A DNA stretch of 64,000 nucleotides from Bolinopsis microptera (GCF_026151205.1 NC_087073.1:14961837-15025836); one strand, 5' to 3'. Positions 47,301-57,671 are shown, numbered from the stretch's first letter. Translations and numbers: made by a program. Notes: a model not told the origin generated them from the letters alone.

Positions 47301-50300
47301 GATAGCATATGGATGCTTTGCCTACCTCTGGGGTATGGCAGTCCTGTGGGAGGATGCCAGTGGAATCAAGATGTGTAATCACGGATGATGGTAAGTGTTG
47401 TGGGGTGTGTCATAGATAAACGCTTAATTGGTGGTTGAGTGTGGAAGAGAGAGGTGAAATAAGACGGCGTTAAAATAGTCGCTATGTTACACCTGTCTGG
47501 TCCAACTCCTCCAGCACCACTAAGCGTTTAGTGTGGTTTGTAAAGTTGACAATGGTGGAGATGTGTTGGTTGTCGAATATGTCATTGACAGAGAGGTAGT
47601 AGTCCCGGAAATATTGACCTCTTATTTGGGCAATAGCCGGTCACTGTCCGAGAAAGTGTGAGACAGTCTCCTCTCCGTCGCCGCATTTAGGACAAGCACT
47701 TGCGTCTGATTTGTGAATGGTGTGTAGGTGTTTGTTGAGGCCACAATGTCCCGTGATGAGGTGCACTGCAGTTCTGTAATTTTGTCTGTTGTTACTGAGT
47801 GTAGTGTTGAGATTTTTGATGATGTTGATGTTTTTATGTCCAAGTGTCAGTTTAGTGTGTCTGGGACCATTAGTAATCCATGATTCTTGATTAAGTTTTG
47901 TGACTTTGTCGTTGATCAGGCGTTTGATGTAAGATTGTGGAATTGGGCAATTCAAAGTGGATTCACTGGTTGTGCCATTTTTGGCCAGCTCGTCTGCTTT
48001 TTCATTACCCCACAATCCGATGTGTGCTGCTATCCATCTGATCTCTAAGGTGTTAGTGGATCCGAGTGTATTGAGGGTGTCGTAGCAGTCTCTAGTAGTT
48101 CTACGTTGAAGGTGAGGATATAGCTTGAATAGAGGAGAGACTGTCTGACCATATGATGATATGTGTGTTTGTGTAAGTTGATAGATATTTACAAGCTTCG
48201 ATGATGGCAGTGAGTTCTGTTTGATAAACGGTGCAATAATCATTGGGAGGGGGTGACAGTTTACCCGATCGACAGGTGGGTCAATTTGATGCCGGACAGG
48301 TTCGGGAGCCAGAACCTGTTAAGGTTAGGTCTTGGAGTTAGTGCAATAGTTGAGGCAATATGAATCGGAGTAATTAGGAGTTTTATCGTGCAATGTTTGA
48401 GACCAGTTTTGTTGTGCAATTAGTCGATTATTCGTTGTTCAGTTTCGTACCTTTTTTACCATTATTATCCATCTCGTTTCCATTGTCCAAGCCCTTAATT
48501 AAATACTAATAAACTTCAAACCGGGAAGCAAGTGTAAACTGCTTACACTTATAATTATTGTGATGAGGAATTCGAAAACCATTGTATCGGAAAAGAAATG
48601 AAAATGAGGTCAATTGAGTATCATTTCGCCGTCCTTCTACTGATGATGTACCAGACCGGTTTTGATCTAACTAAAAAAAAACTATAGTTTCTAATCTAAT
48701 CACTAATGACTCTACAATCTTGCCTCGTGAGGCTGGAGATGTTGAAAATATTCGATATCTACATTATCTAGTGCAACTGCAGCTGTTATACACCCTCTTG
48801 GTTCAATGTCACAACATTCAAACTTCGAATTATTTATTAATAAACAAAGCTTAAATTGTTTTGCACGTAATTTAATAAGCTCGACAGCTGGAAGCTTCAT
48901 GTGATGTACTTCATCATGGAACCAGTGTCTGAGAAATGGGTCTTTTATTCTCTCTTAGTTTATTCTGCAGTCGTGTCACATAGTAAATAGTTGTGTTTGT
49001 TAATACAGGGTGGCCCAGAAGTAACTGCCCAGCGGGAACCCTTTAATAACTCACGTAATTCTTCTTAGAATTGCACAGAAATTTCAGAGATTATAGATAT
49101 GGGTCAGACTTAGATTTCCTGAAAATTTCGTCAAATTTAATTACTTACAGTGGGTGTGGCACGCAACTCCCTCTTTTTCACTATTGTCACCATAAAGTGA
49201 GAACGCTTTCAGCTAGGAACTTCAAAGTTTTTAGACACATTGGGTTTGATAATTGAAGTGCTTTCCCAAAATTTCAAGTTGGTTGTTCACAATTTAATCG
49301 AGTTATGACCCTTTTAAGATCTTGCAGATACGTGATCCAGCACTTAATCAGTGATATCTTTACTCAATCAATTCCCTGATTGGTTGGAGACTGCTTTAAA
49401 TAGAACAGCAACCGAAGCGCTATAACGAGAATTTCTTCGGTTTTAAGGAACGTCACTATCAGTATATTTTACTCAAAGTGATCATATCGTCATCCACCAA
49501 CATGCTCGTTACCGCCTAATGAGGGTCATTGTTGCTCGCTAGCGAATAGCTTCCGATGAGATTACTGATAAGGTGACGCGTAGGGAGCTATTGTCAAAGT
49601 GGTCATGTCACACACACTCATATAGAAATATATATCTAATATAATAAGAAAAGTAGAAAGATGTTAACTGTTTTAGTACTCTCTATTATAAGAAAGTTAA
49701 AGGGAAGTTATAATGCACAACTTTGCATGAGGATGTAAGAAACGGTAACAAAGAAAGGCGACGAGTCCACCTGATAATTACAATATGGGTGGTTACCTAG
49801 TATTCTATATACCTTTAGATTAAGTTTGAGAGCATTTACGTTTAGCAGTGTAAAGTAGTCGCAAATCTTTTAATTTGTACTGTGGAGCAATTAATAGCAG
49901 TTTCTACTTGCAATTGAATATTGATGTCGCCCCATTATGAACTAAAGTTTTAAGCTTCTAGAACTGCGAACTGTGAGTTCAGAGAGGCAGGTTAATCTGT
50001 CTTTCCTCTGGATGTGGATACTAGTGGGGAGCCAAACTGTGTAAGAAATGTTTCGACAGTGACAGTGATTCTGGGTTTTGATTGGTCAGTATTTTGTTAA
50101 TCACTGTCACGTGTTAGAAACAATAAACTTTCCACCAATATTCATATCTATGATAATATAACATTTTATTGTTACAAAAACTTAGTACCTACACAACTCG
50201 TCAAAATATATCGGGTATATCATAACAATCAGTATTATTATAGATTGAATTGAGGTTTTATCTGCATCTGATCACTCATCTTTCTAAGTTATCTTTTACC

Positions 50301-53300
50301 CAAGATTTAAACCCCTATTCTATATCGACAGATCTAAACATTCCACCAGATAAGTTAACATATCATTATCCCAGGTAAACAAGTATGCGATATATTCATG
50401 CCAAAGACTTCTCCTTCATAATGGTGCTTGCTTGCGCTCTGTACATGTTCACAAGTTTATTGTTTAATACCCACACAGTTACATTTGAAGAGTTGAAGCA
50501 TGAACTTGACTATTATAACCCCATCTCAGAGCTCAGCCTAGTGATATTTCCAGAACATGAAACTAGCAGTGAAACGGTTCCAGACAATCATGTAAATGTG
50601 GTACAAGAAACTGCAAGGTCTCCTGCCTCAGATGATGAAAATGGGATGTCCAAGGTAAAGCACAACTACTTCATGGTTATATTTATACCTTCCATGCCTA
50701 AATCATCAATGCAACGCCAGTATCTACGAACAAAATGGCTCAACATGTCCAACTGGAATGAAAACGAATTCAAAGGTATAGAGAAGCAATACCTGACTTT
50801 CAAACTCATGTTTGTAATAGGAAAAGTCATAAACAAGGAATACTCAGAAGAATTCTTGAAAGAAGTCTCAGAAACAGATGATATTTATCTAATAGACACA
50901 GAGGAAAGTAAGTTAATTCTATCAGTCAAACTGCTCTGGGGTATGAAGAAAAGTGTAGCGCTCTTCAACTACACCTACTTTGTCAAAGTGGACCATGATA
51001 CGCTTATTGACCTTCCCCACCTTATCAGAGGTCTTTCAGTAGAACAAAGGGAGAATTTATATACGGGGTGGTGTAATAAGAGGTTGCTAAGTACAATTTA
51101 CAAGAGAACATTTAAGTACTGTTTAGGGGGCGGGTATATCTTATCACGTGATCTGATAGAGAAGATTTCATTGTTAAAAGAGAACGTGACAGACATTGGA
51201 ATGCCCATGGAAGACGGATATGCTGGCTATTTAGTATCAAAAGTTGTCAAACAATACAATATCACTGGAACTATACCACGCCATACTCCTGATGGACTCC
51301 AAATATATGCCAAAACAAAATTTTTGTTTAACAAGTATTTCTACCACTGGCTGAAGAAATTTGGACATATGGATATGGTGTTTGAATGTCGAATAATAGC
51401 TAATAAAACTATGTGCCCCTCTATGAGGTATGAGTTTCCAGAAGGGATGGATCATTGTATGTGTATTGTGGAATCTACAATACAGGAATGAACAATATAG
51501 GGTAGCATTATTATTATAGTATGGTTTTTATGATTTACAATTTGGAAATATTTTGATGTTCTTTATAAATACAAAAATATAAAATCTGTCAGTGAAAATG
51601 TGCACTGCAAAGAAAATGGTTTTTAAATCTTGAGTGATATGAGCCAGCACGTGTATCTTTGAAATACACATTAAAGTAACCAATTACGTTCATTTTGAGA
51701 AAGGGAATTAAACGGTAAAGGAGTTGGTTGATTTTACTGCAAACAAAAATAACCAAAATAGTAAATACATACCATAATGATAAGATATCCGTCCAAAACT
51801 TACCATGGTTAACTCCATGAGTAATGAGATGTGCAAACACCACCACATGGTGAGCGTGAAGTGCTCCATTTGTGATCCAGTACTTCTGTGCAAGAGGATT
51901 TGGAGTGTGGACTATCAGCTCTCTGTTGGAGATAACAGTTTCTTAGGTGGAAAATTTTATCAAAATTGGATTCAATATAATATATATAATACTCCAATAC
52001 TTGGTAGGATGGTGCGAATAATCCCTCTTTCTAGGAGTAAGGTACTAAGGTATGGTAAATTTACAAATTCACAGACAAAGATCAAGACTTACTTGGTATC
52101 AGGATCAAATATTGCAGTGGTTTCCATTTCCACTGCATTGTTTCCATAACCAAGTTCAGTTAGTCCAAAACAACCGATATCAGCAAGTGAATCAATGCCT
52201 GTGAGATAAACATGTTATGTTCAATAGTATGAAGTAAACAATTTACACAGATAAAACCACTGGGATTTCACCACCAACACAATGCAATGAATATGCTTAT
52301 AAAAAATTAGTTGAGATACTACAATTGATTCAGATAACAACCTTCAAGAAGCTGCTTATGATGTTTCTCTGTGCCTAATTTGAAGACAGTACCACCAAAT
52401 AAGTTAAATTGAACGGTCATTTTTGTTGTCATTGCTGGGTCTGAAATTAAAAAATGTTATTAGTATTTTCGTTCCGAAAGACTAGATGGTAAACAAAAGC
52501 AAAAATACTGATAAAGAATTTATTAAGAAATCTAATATCATAATATATGATTCACACTGAAACTGTTGTTAAAACGACGAGTTAAGTTCTGAAGCTAACA
52601 TCTATCATGAAGACAAACATGTGATGATTATAACAAACCTATTATAGCAGCCAGTTCGTGAGCGGCAAAAATACGTAAAGGATTATCACGGAAATCTAAC
52701 ACAGATATGAAGTCATTATCACAAATACGCTGGAGACGGTCCAAAGCTAATTGTCGCTCTTCAGCCAAGGAAATGTTGTATCTGGGTTTCATCACAGGAT
52801 CTGACATAAATTTTCGAAACCTGGAGAGTAAAAAATCATAACCTAGTCATCAACACTGGTCTGGTGCATGTATATTGTATAGGCCTTAAATTTTTTCCAT
52901 ATGAAAATGACAGCGATGACAATAAAACATACTTTTAATGCATAGCAATACAGACCTAAACGATTTCAAACATCACTATATTTATCATTAAAAAGGATAA
53001 AGATTGATTTACCTTGCTCTCATGTCATGATTATCATGGTCAAGCAGTCGAGTTAAAGATTCTGTGCTGTAGTCTGGTTTTGGATATTGTTTCTGCAAAT
53101 CTGAAGAATTTAGTATCTTTAGACCCTAGTATCTTTAGACCTTCCATAAGTATAAAAAGTAAAGAATACAGGAACATCAATTTTGCAAAACAATAACAAT
53201 ATACAAGTGGATAAGTTTCATCAAAGGTGCATTGGAGAATCTTCTATCATCTAACCTGGTGGAGAGGTTTTGTTGGAGAGGGAAGGCATGGTTGCTGACA

Positions 53301-53330
53301 TGGAGGAAAGCAAACATCGGCTGTTTGCAT
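41329..53330 (-). CDS. acyl-CoA oxidase (14 exons, 628 aa)
   Basis: Exons: 53256-53330, 53013-53092, 52639-52820, 52342-52440, 52093-52198, 51804-51922, 46640-46774, 45956-46040, 43204-43325, 42644-42978, 42306-42506, 42000-42068, 41693-41809, 41329-41490 (1887 nt, phases consistent). The enzyme uses FAD to oxidise acyl-CoA to trans-2-enoyl-CoA with H2O2 release, the first step of peroxisomal beta-oxidation. Visible are [20 protein letters not shown], the flavin-contact [39 protein letters not shown], and [13 protein letters not shown] followed by [10 protein letters not shown] with the catalytic-base Glu. The CGG-GY-NR-FG form is closer to ACOX3-type and plant-type enzymes than to ACOX1. The C terminus is ELDLF, so no PTS1 tripeptide is present, and no obvious PTS2 lies in the first 30 residues. 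Exon 8's acceptor is tandemly duplicated. Introns host a glycosyltransferase gene and two transposon copies. Confidence 0.9.
43926..44984 (+). mobile_element. 1.06-kb non-autonomous DNA element, copy 1
   Basis: It begins GTAAGCCGTGATCAATTGAG and ends ...CCACTGCTTAC, so the termini are short inverted repeats (GTAAGC/GCTTAC). Flanks TTAATT and ATAATT resemble a 6-bp target duplication. There is no protein. The interior has a series of self-complementary TCAACAAGGGTTGA motifs (44466, 44527 and variants at 44592 and 44698). It lies in ACOX intron 8. Copy 2 is at 46900-48546. Confidence 0.65.
45173..45211. repeat. perfect 19-bp hairpin
   Basis: ACTCTCGTGCGTTGTTAGG and its exact complement flank a single G (45192). 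A smaller hairpin (CCTAAC-ATT-GTTAGG) sits just upstream at 45157-45171. It lies in ACOX intron 8, just outside the transposon copy. Function unknown. Confidence 0.85.
45984..46124 (-). repeat. 71-bp tandem duplication across the ACOX exon-8 acceptor
   Basis: Two exact 71-bp copies (45984-46054, 46055-46124/5). On the minus strand each contains the TTTCAG acceptor plus most of exon 8's coding start (TACCGATAGATAACCTACTG...). Only the copy at 45956-46040 reads through into the exon's donor. Use of the upstream copy would add 71 nt and meet a TAA almost at once. Confidence 0.85.
46411..46486 (+). repeat. G-rich 15-bp minisatellite
   Basis: Five units of GGGTGGGGCAGGAGG lie in ACOX intron 7. 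The runs of 3-4 G fit G-quadruplex formation on the plus strand (non-template for ACOX read from the minus strand). A C-rich stretch at 46575-46602 could pair with it. Confidence 0.8.
46900..48546 (+). mobile_element. 1.06-kb DNA element, copy 2, interrupted by a LINE
   Basis: Same GTAAGC...GCTTAC termini as copy 1, flanked by ACTTAT on both sides (46894-46899 and 48547-48552), a 6-bp target duplication. At 47246-48244 it is split by a LINE insertion. Part of the interior present in copy 1 (about 44401-44790) is missing here. It lies in ACOX intron 6. Confidence 0.7.
47246..48244 (-). mobile_element. 5'-truncated LINE with RNase H domain, inserted in DNA element copy 2
   Basis: The insertion has a poly-A tail (poly-T at 47246-47268 on the plus strand) and is flanked by GGGAGGGGG on both sides (47237-47245 and 48245-48253). 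The homologous site in copy 1 (around 44270) is empty, proving insertion. The minus-strand frame from 48243 reads an RNase H C-terminal half ([19 protein letters not shown]) and the [17 protein letters not shown] zinc-knuckle tail. A TGA at 47641-47643 replaces the expected Cys; the frame then continues to 47482. So it is dead but young. The RNase H domain points to an I- or Jockey-group element. Confidence 0.85.
49004..49330 (+). mobile_element. mariner-like MITE end, copy 2
   Basis: Starts TACAGGGTGGCCCAGAAG directly after AA and continues in parallel with the reverse complement of 7050-7435. Only one terminus was found; the right limit is where similarity fades to my eye. It lies in ACOX intron 6. 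Confidence 0.5.
50385..51491 (+). CDS. beta-1,3-glycosyltransferase family 31 (368 aa), nested in ACOX intron 6
   Basis: A single-exon type II membrane protein: short cytosolic N terminus, one transmembrane segment at about residues 11-28 ([17 protein letters not shown]), a stem, then a Golgi-lumen galactosyltransferase domain. Diagnostic points are RQYLRTKW (111-118), LMFVIGK (141-147), the [20 protein letters not shown] helix (171-190), the metal-binding DHD at 203-205 in [26 protein letters not shown] (245-257) and EDGYAG (276-281). Family members add galactose or N-acetylglucosamine in beta-1,3 linkage to glycoproteins, glycolipids or proteoglycan linkers; the acceptor cannot be told. Several N-x-S/T sites are present. 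It is on the strand opposite to its host gene. The absence of introns is usual for this family. Confidence 0.88.
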   Translation: MRYIHAKDFSFIMVLACALYMFTSLLFNTHTVTFEELKHELDYYNPISELSLVIFPEHETSSETVPDNHVNVVQETARSPASDDENGMSKVKHNYFMVIFIPSMPKSSMQRQYLRTKWLNMSNWNENEFKGIEKQYLTFKLMFVIGKVINKEYSEEFLKEVSETDDIYLIDTEESKLILSVKLLWGMKKSVALFNYTYFVKVDHDTLIDLPHLIRGLSVEQRENLYTGWCNKRLLSTIYKRTFKYCLGGGYILSRDLIEKISLLKENVTDIGMPMEDGYAGYLVSKVVKQYNITGTIPRHTPDGLQIYAKTKFLFNKYFYHWLKKFGHMDMVFECRIIANKTMCPSMRYEFPEGMDHCMCIVESTIQE

Positions 53331-53484
53331 GATTGAAAATTGGGCGTAGGTGGAACATGCCTAGAACAATGAGTTAGGTCATTAATCAATATTTAATCTT
53401 ACTTATAATTCAAAGAATAATGTTTGTATGTCTGTATGTACGACCGCCCACGTGCAAATTAGATAAGAAATAGGAAGTTGCATA

Positions 53485-53498
53485 GTAACCATGGTAAC
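53485..53498. promoter_or_regulatory. palindromic X-box (RFX site) upstream of ACOX
   Basis: GTAACCATGGTAAC is a perfect symmetric match to the RFX X-box. It lies about 155 bp upstream of the ACOX start codon. CACGTG E-box cores (53450, 53537) and an ATTGG/CCAAT element (about 53557) flank it. A promoter role is inferred from position only. Confidence 0.4.
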
Positions 53499-53709
53499 GG
53501 TGTTCAAAAGCGCATGTGCAATCGCCATTTTTTATCACGTGCGAGCGCCATTTTGATTGGTTACATTTTCAGCTACATTTTTATCAGCTGTATCTTTGTT
53601 TGTGAGTTGTGATGGATATTTTTTGATGCAATAAAAAATGACTACCAAAGAATAAATAATAATACTAGCTTCATCTCTGTTAAAACAGGCTTTCTAGTAT
53701 TATAGAAAT

Positions 53710-53945
53710 AGCTGCTCAAGCCATTTTATGTAACATTTGTGGTACAAAACCATCAATTAAACCACTTATCACCGGCCGATTTAAAAAATTTGCTTATGGG
53801 CTTCGTCAGAGTTTTTTTGGCACTATACCGAAAAAACCAGTCCCGTATTACCGTTTTTTAATATAACCGACCGGAAATTACACACGCACAGACAGACAGA
53901 CAGACAGACATACAGACAGACGATCAGACACACACACATTCTTAG
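53710..53945 (+). repeat. 5'-truncated copy of the 13.5-kb microsatellite-ended element
   Basis: Matches the 3' part of the tandem elements at 13549-14991 (shared CACCGGCCGATTTAAAAAA and ATAACCGACCGGAAATTACA segments). It ends in a (CAGA)n/(CA)n tract at 53886-53939. Confidence 0.7.
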
Positions 53946-54344
53946 ATTATTGTTTAAGATAATTATCAATTTTTTGAGTTGCCTGCATTTCAATGCTACT
54001 CAAAGTTTAGCCAGACAGAATTCTTTCAAGTACAGCTCCTGCCAAATTTCAGAACAATCCTATGAAAAAATATTTCCAGAAAGTAGATTTATTAGAGGCA
54101 GGCTAATAAATTACAAATCCAGTCCTCAACAGCGATTGAAATTTGTATATTTAAACAATGACGCTTAACCATCCATAGCTTTTAGTGGGATCATTATTTG
54201 GATTAAGCGGGAAATGTCATTGTTAGATCTCACTCTCATTCAGTGAATATTATTTTAGTCTATTTTGAAATTCCATTGACCACACCCTACCTTCTAAAAC
54301 AAGCAACAGATTAGTTGTGCTAATGCGTTGTACAATCATGGAGA

Positions 54345-54560
54345 GCAAGATTAGAGGCTAGGTGGCCTAAGTGGTTACTAGAGGTTCGAATCCCAGTCGC
54401 ACATAGTCTAAGGAGTTAATAAAACAAAAAATTATGTCTCCTCGATCGATTCAGCTGAATGATCTGATAGGGATCGGAAATGCGATTGGGGGTTAAATGA
54501 GGTGGGCCCTGCCAAATGATCAGAAATATTCTTATGATACCCTTTCAGTACATATACATT
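54345..54560 (+). repeat. possible tRNA-derived SINE remnant
   Basis: GGTGGCCTAAGTGGTTA followed 8 nt later by GAGGTTCGAATCCCAG resembles the A box and B box of a tRNA. The spacing is too short, however, and no cloverleaf closes. A polymerase III-derived SINE with an internal deletion is the likeliest reading. Confidence 0.35.
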
Positions 54561-54899
54561 GTACAGTGCAGAAAACATACCTTTAGTATGGACAAATATC
54601 GTTTCAAAAAGTTGGTCCTAAATTATGGAATGAGCTGCCTTTTGAATTTAGGAATTTCATGTTGTTGGAGTTTGGAATCTTTTATCTAAAACCGTTTCTT
54701 TTCAAATTTACTTTCGATTTTGTTTAAATTTATTGCATCAAATCTTTAAATTATGGTAATTGCCTATTTAACACTGAGTGCATGCATGCTGGCTTCGCAA
54801 GCTTTTTGCTTATTGAACAAAATTAATTTTTTGTTTCACAGAAATTAAACAACACATTTTAACATTTATTACTGCATTTGATTGACGATGTCAATCTTT

Positions 54900-55330
54900 C
54901 ACATAACAGTTTTTATATATTAGTAGTTTAATAATGCGTCGCTATAATTTGGCGCATGTGGTTGAAATGTGCAACCTGCATGCAATGAACATTTTTAATG
55001 CGCAGTGCGGCAATTGCTCTATCCAAAGCCCTTAAGCACTTGCAGTGAAACAAGTGCGCCTGCATTGGCGCAAAAGCACATGGTTTGTCATACGTTGTAT
55101 GACCCGCCACGCATTAACATAGCCATGTGTCTACGCGTACTACGTGACGCGCTTGTTTCACAAGTAGAATCCTTTGCCGCCTTCGGCGGTCGCGCGCTAC
55201 TGAGCTGCAAGCGAAAGGGCTCTGGTTAGAGCAACGCCGCGCACGAGTGCGCGGCTCCCCTGTATCGTCGAAACTCTATAGTGAAGCAGCAGTGGGGGTC
55301 ACCACGTGATACAACACATGGTTAGGTGAA
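54900..55330 (-). repeat. GC-rich hairpin-bearing repeat (reverse copy of the 22.8-kb block)
   Basis: Contains GTCATACGTTGTATGAC (55087-55103), GCCGCCTTCGGCGG-type and GCCGCGCACGAGTGCGCGGC hairpins. It ends GGGGGTCACCACGTGATAC, the complement of the sequence at 22802-22818. GC content is far above the surroundings. No protein is evident. A MITE or structured retroposon is possible. Confidence 0.5.
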
Positions 55331-56090
55331 GTACGGCAAAACAGTGCGCAGTGCACTACGAAAATTACTATTACAATATAATGAACAAAATGAGTTGACA
55401 CAGAATGTTTGTGAATAAATGAATGCAGATTAAACAAATCTACCGAAAACAGGAAAGGACAATTGGTATTTTGGGCTTTGTTAACAAGCTGCGCCGCGCG
55501 CCTTAGCTGCGCTAGTCATTATATAGATCTGCTACAATTTTGTAATTGTTTATTAATTGTTTTCAAATACTTGTTACAGGATTTTAATCAGCTCAGTCGT
55601 ACAAAATTATAAACGCCAATTTTATTAATTGAATAAATATGAAATAACTTTTTGAAAATGATTTCAATTCACTCAAATAAACGGCGTTCTAATCCAAAGT
55701 TTTAAAAAATTGATTAAAGCCGTAAAAATGTGCATGTGTAAAAATAAAAATATTATCAACCGTGGAATTAACAAGCGAAAACTGGAAAAATGAAAAAGTG
55801 AACAAAATTTTCAAAAAGTGCGCGTGTCGGCAAGCGCTGTGCAGCATTTAAAACATTTTCTGCTTATGGTGGAATTATAAAGCAATGAAAGGCATTAGTT
55901 TGGTCAAATAAAACAAGTTTTATGGCACAAACAAGTTTTATGGCACAAATTTATTAAAATTAGAAAATATATGCCAATTTTGGCATTCACAATTAGAATT
56001 GTTTTTAACTTGAATTATTTTAAGATTAGTACTATTGAGTAAGTATTAACCACTGTTATATTTTTGTCTCCTTAGTATAGTAGACAGAGG
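55331..56090. other. AT-rich intergenic DNA, nothing recognised
   Basis: No supported frame or named repeat, apart from a short direct repeat of ACAAGTTTTATGGCACAAA near 55912-55945. Confidence 0.4.
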
Positions 56091-56094
56091 TATA

Positions 56095-56580
56095 GAGACA
56101 GGGGTGCGAGAAACAACTTTGTTGATATGAATAGTTTAGATTTGAATTTGGAGCCACAAGGCCAAGGGTGATTTTCAAATGTTTCTCCCAATATTTGAGA
56201 TAGGGAATATATGTAATAAAATTATTCAAACAATATACACATAATATAGCAATGACCCTATATAAAATCTACCCTTTAAGAATTAAAAAAGTTTTCTAAA
56301 CAATCAAAAATTACCCTTGGCCTTGTGGCTCCAAGTTAAGATCTAGACTGTTTATATCAACAATGTTTTTTCTCGCATTTCTGTCTCCACGGAGAGAAAT
56401 CACTGTTGTTCTTAGGATTTCAAAGCGAAGGCGCTTTCTAATGTATCCTACAGCATCCGAGTACCTCTGGCCAGTGTGGTACTCCATCTTACTGGCCAGC
56501 TTCTTAACCAGTCTTTCAGCTTCACCACCCATTCCACCAGAAGTCGAGAAAACTAAAGGTGCGAAGCTTCCTTTCTCCAC
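56095..56580 (-). pseudogene. retroelement C-terminal ORF remnant, copy 2, with an inverted end
   Basis: The minus strand 56311-56580 reads EKGSFAPLVFSTSGGMGGEA, then RLRFEILRTTVISLRGDRN and a NSLDLNLEPQGQG end. The final about 75 bp recur inverted at 56095-56172, so the copy forms a small inverted repeat around 56173-56313. It is related to 19790-20358 and 56856-57311. Confidence 0.5.
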
Positions 56581-56855
56581 TTCAAGAACCCTTGCGTTGT
56601 AACATCGCTTTTTCTAATTTTCATGGGACTGGTACATCGCTGGGATTGATTTGCTTGCATTGGAGGGGGCTGGGGCATGAAATACCCTTACAAAAAAAAA
56701 AAAAAGGAAGCAACTCACGGTATCACTCTCAGAAGAGACATGTTTCATCATTTACCGGAATTGCAACCAAATATACACAATAAGGTTTGGTACTTTATCC
56801 GTACATCCCCTTTAATAGCTACAATAAATTGTCTATAAAATTTACATAAACAAAC

Positions 56856-57311
56856 TTAAGAGACCTCAAAGCTCGTCTTCTGAGGAATGAGATTGAAGGA
56901 TACGTCATCCAGTCCAAGGTGCTGGGCTTTTTGTCTTCCTCTGATTCCCCTGAGTGCTATGAGTGTGCTTCGTAGCAGATCAAACCTGAATCGTGTTCTG
57001 ATGTGATTTTTGACCTGGCTCTTAGCTTCTTTATTGTGGTCAGCTATCCTTTCAGAAATACGATCTACAAACACAGTGCAGAGTGGGCCCATACCTCCGG
57101 ATGTTGTAAAAACTAGTGGGACAAAGGACCCTTTCTCTGACTGAAATACCCTTACATCAAAAAATGCCCTCTCTGAAGCATTCCAAATCGATCTTGCAGA
57201 AATGTCCAGCCTAGCTTGGTCTCCTAGGACTGTTCCCTTTGGTAACTCTAGACCATCAACTGGAAGAAGAACTGGCTCAGTCTGCACATCCTTGCATTTC
57301 ACAGTTCTCAT
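56856..57311 (-). pseudogene. retroelement C-terminal ORF remnant, copy 3
   Basis: An open minus-strand frame of about 150 codons: GDQARLDISARSIWNASERA, FFDVRVFQSEKGSFVPLVF, TTSGGMGPL, RTRFRFDLLRSTLIALRGIR, stop at 56856. It is closest to copy 1 near 20 kb and shares the same downstream flank (GAGACCTCAAAGCTC). The segment between FFDVRV and EKGSF is deleted relative to copy 1. It is a fragment, not a host gene. Confidence 0.5.
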
Positions 57312-57399
57312 TAGTTCTGCAAAGGTTTCTCTCAGCGAAGGTGTCTCTCAGGGAATATATTGATTTTTGAAGGGTTGTTTTTATATAGGGTCATTGTGA

Positions 57400-57671
57400 C
57401 AATTATGTGTGCAGCCAAGACCAGCCAGGACAAAAGCCTCATCATGGCAAATCTTAGACGTCGTTTGCGATTTGAGCTACTTAAAACAGTTTTGATTGCA
57501 GTGAGAGGACACAGAGGACGGTATTATAAGAAAGCAATACCTGTTGACAAACTGGACCTAAATCTTGCACACACCACCAGCGATGAAGACAGGGGTGATG
57601 ATGTTGATGATGAAGATGAGGAAGTTGATGATGAGGTTGAGAATATAGATGAAGTGGTTTCAGCAGAGTGA
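57400..57671 (+). pseudogene. retroelement C-terminal ORF remnant, copy 4, with acidic tail
   Basis: The plus strand reads LRRRLRFELLKTVLIAVRGH, then DKLDLNLAHTTSDEDR and a run of Asp/Glu (GDDVDDEDEEVDDEVE) to a stop at 57669-57671. The first part matches the end of copies 2 and 3; the acidic tail is extra. It lies about 360 bp upstream of the GLD-2 start. Confidence 0.45.

Noticed and set aside
47170-47388. Plus-strand frame with poly-Phe
   Set aside because: It arises from the poly-T of the inserted LINE tail.
54345-54400. Functional tRNA gene
   Set aside because: A- and B-box-like sequences are present, but far too close together, and no acceptor stem or anticodon arm can be drawn.
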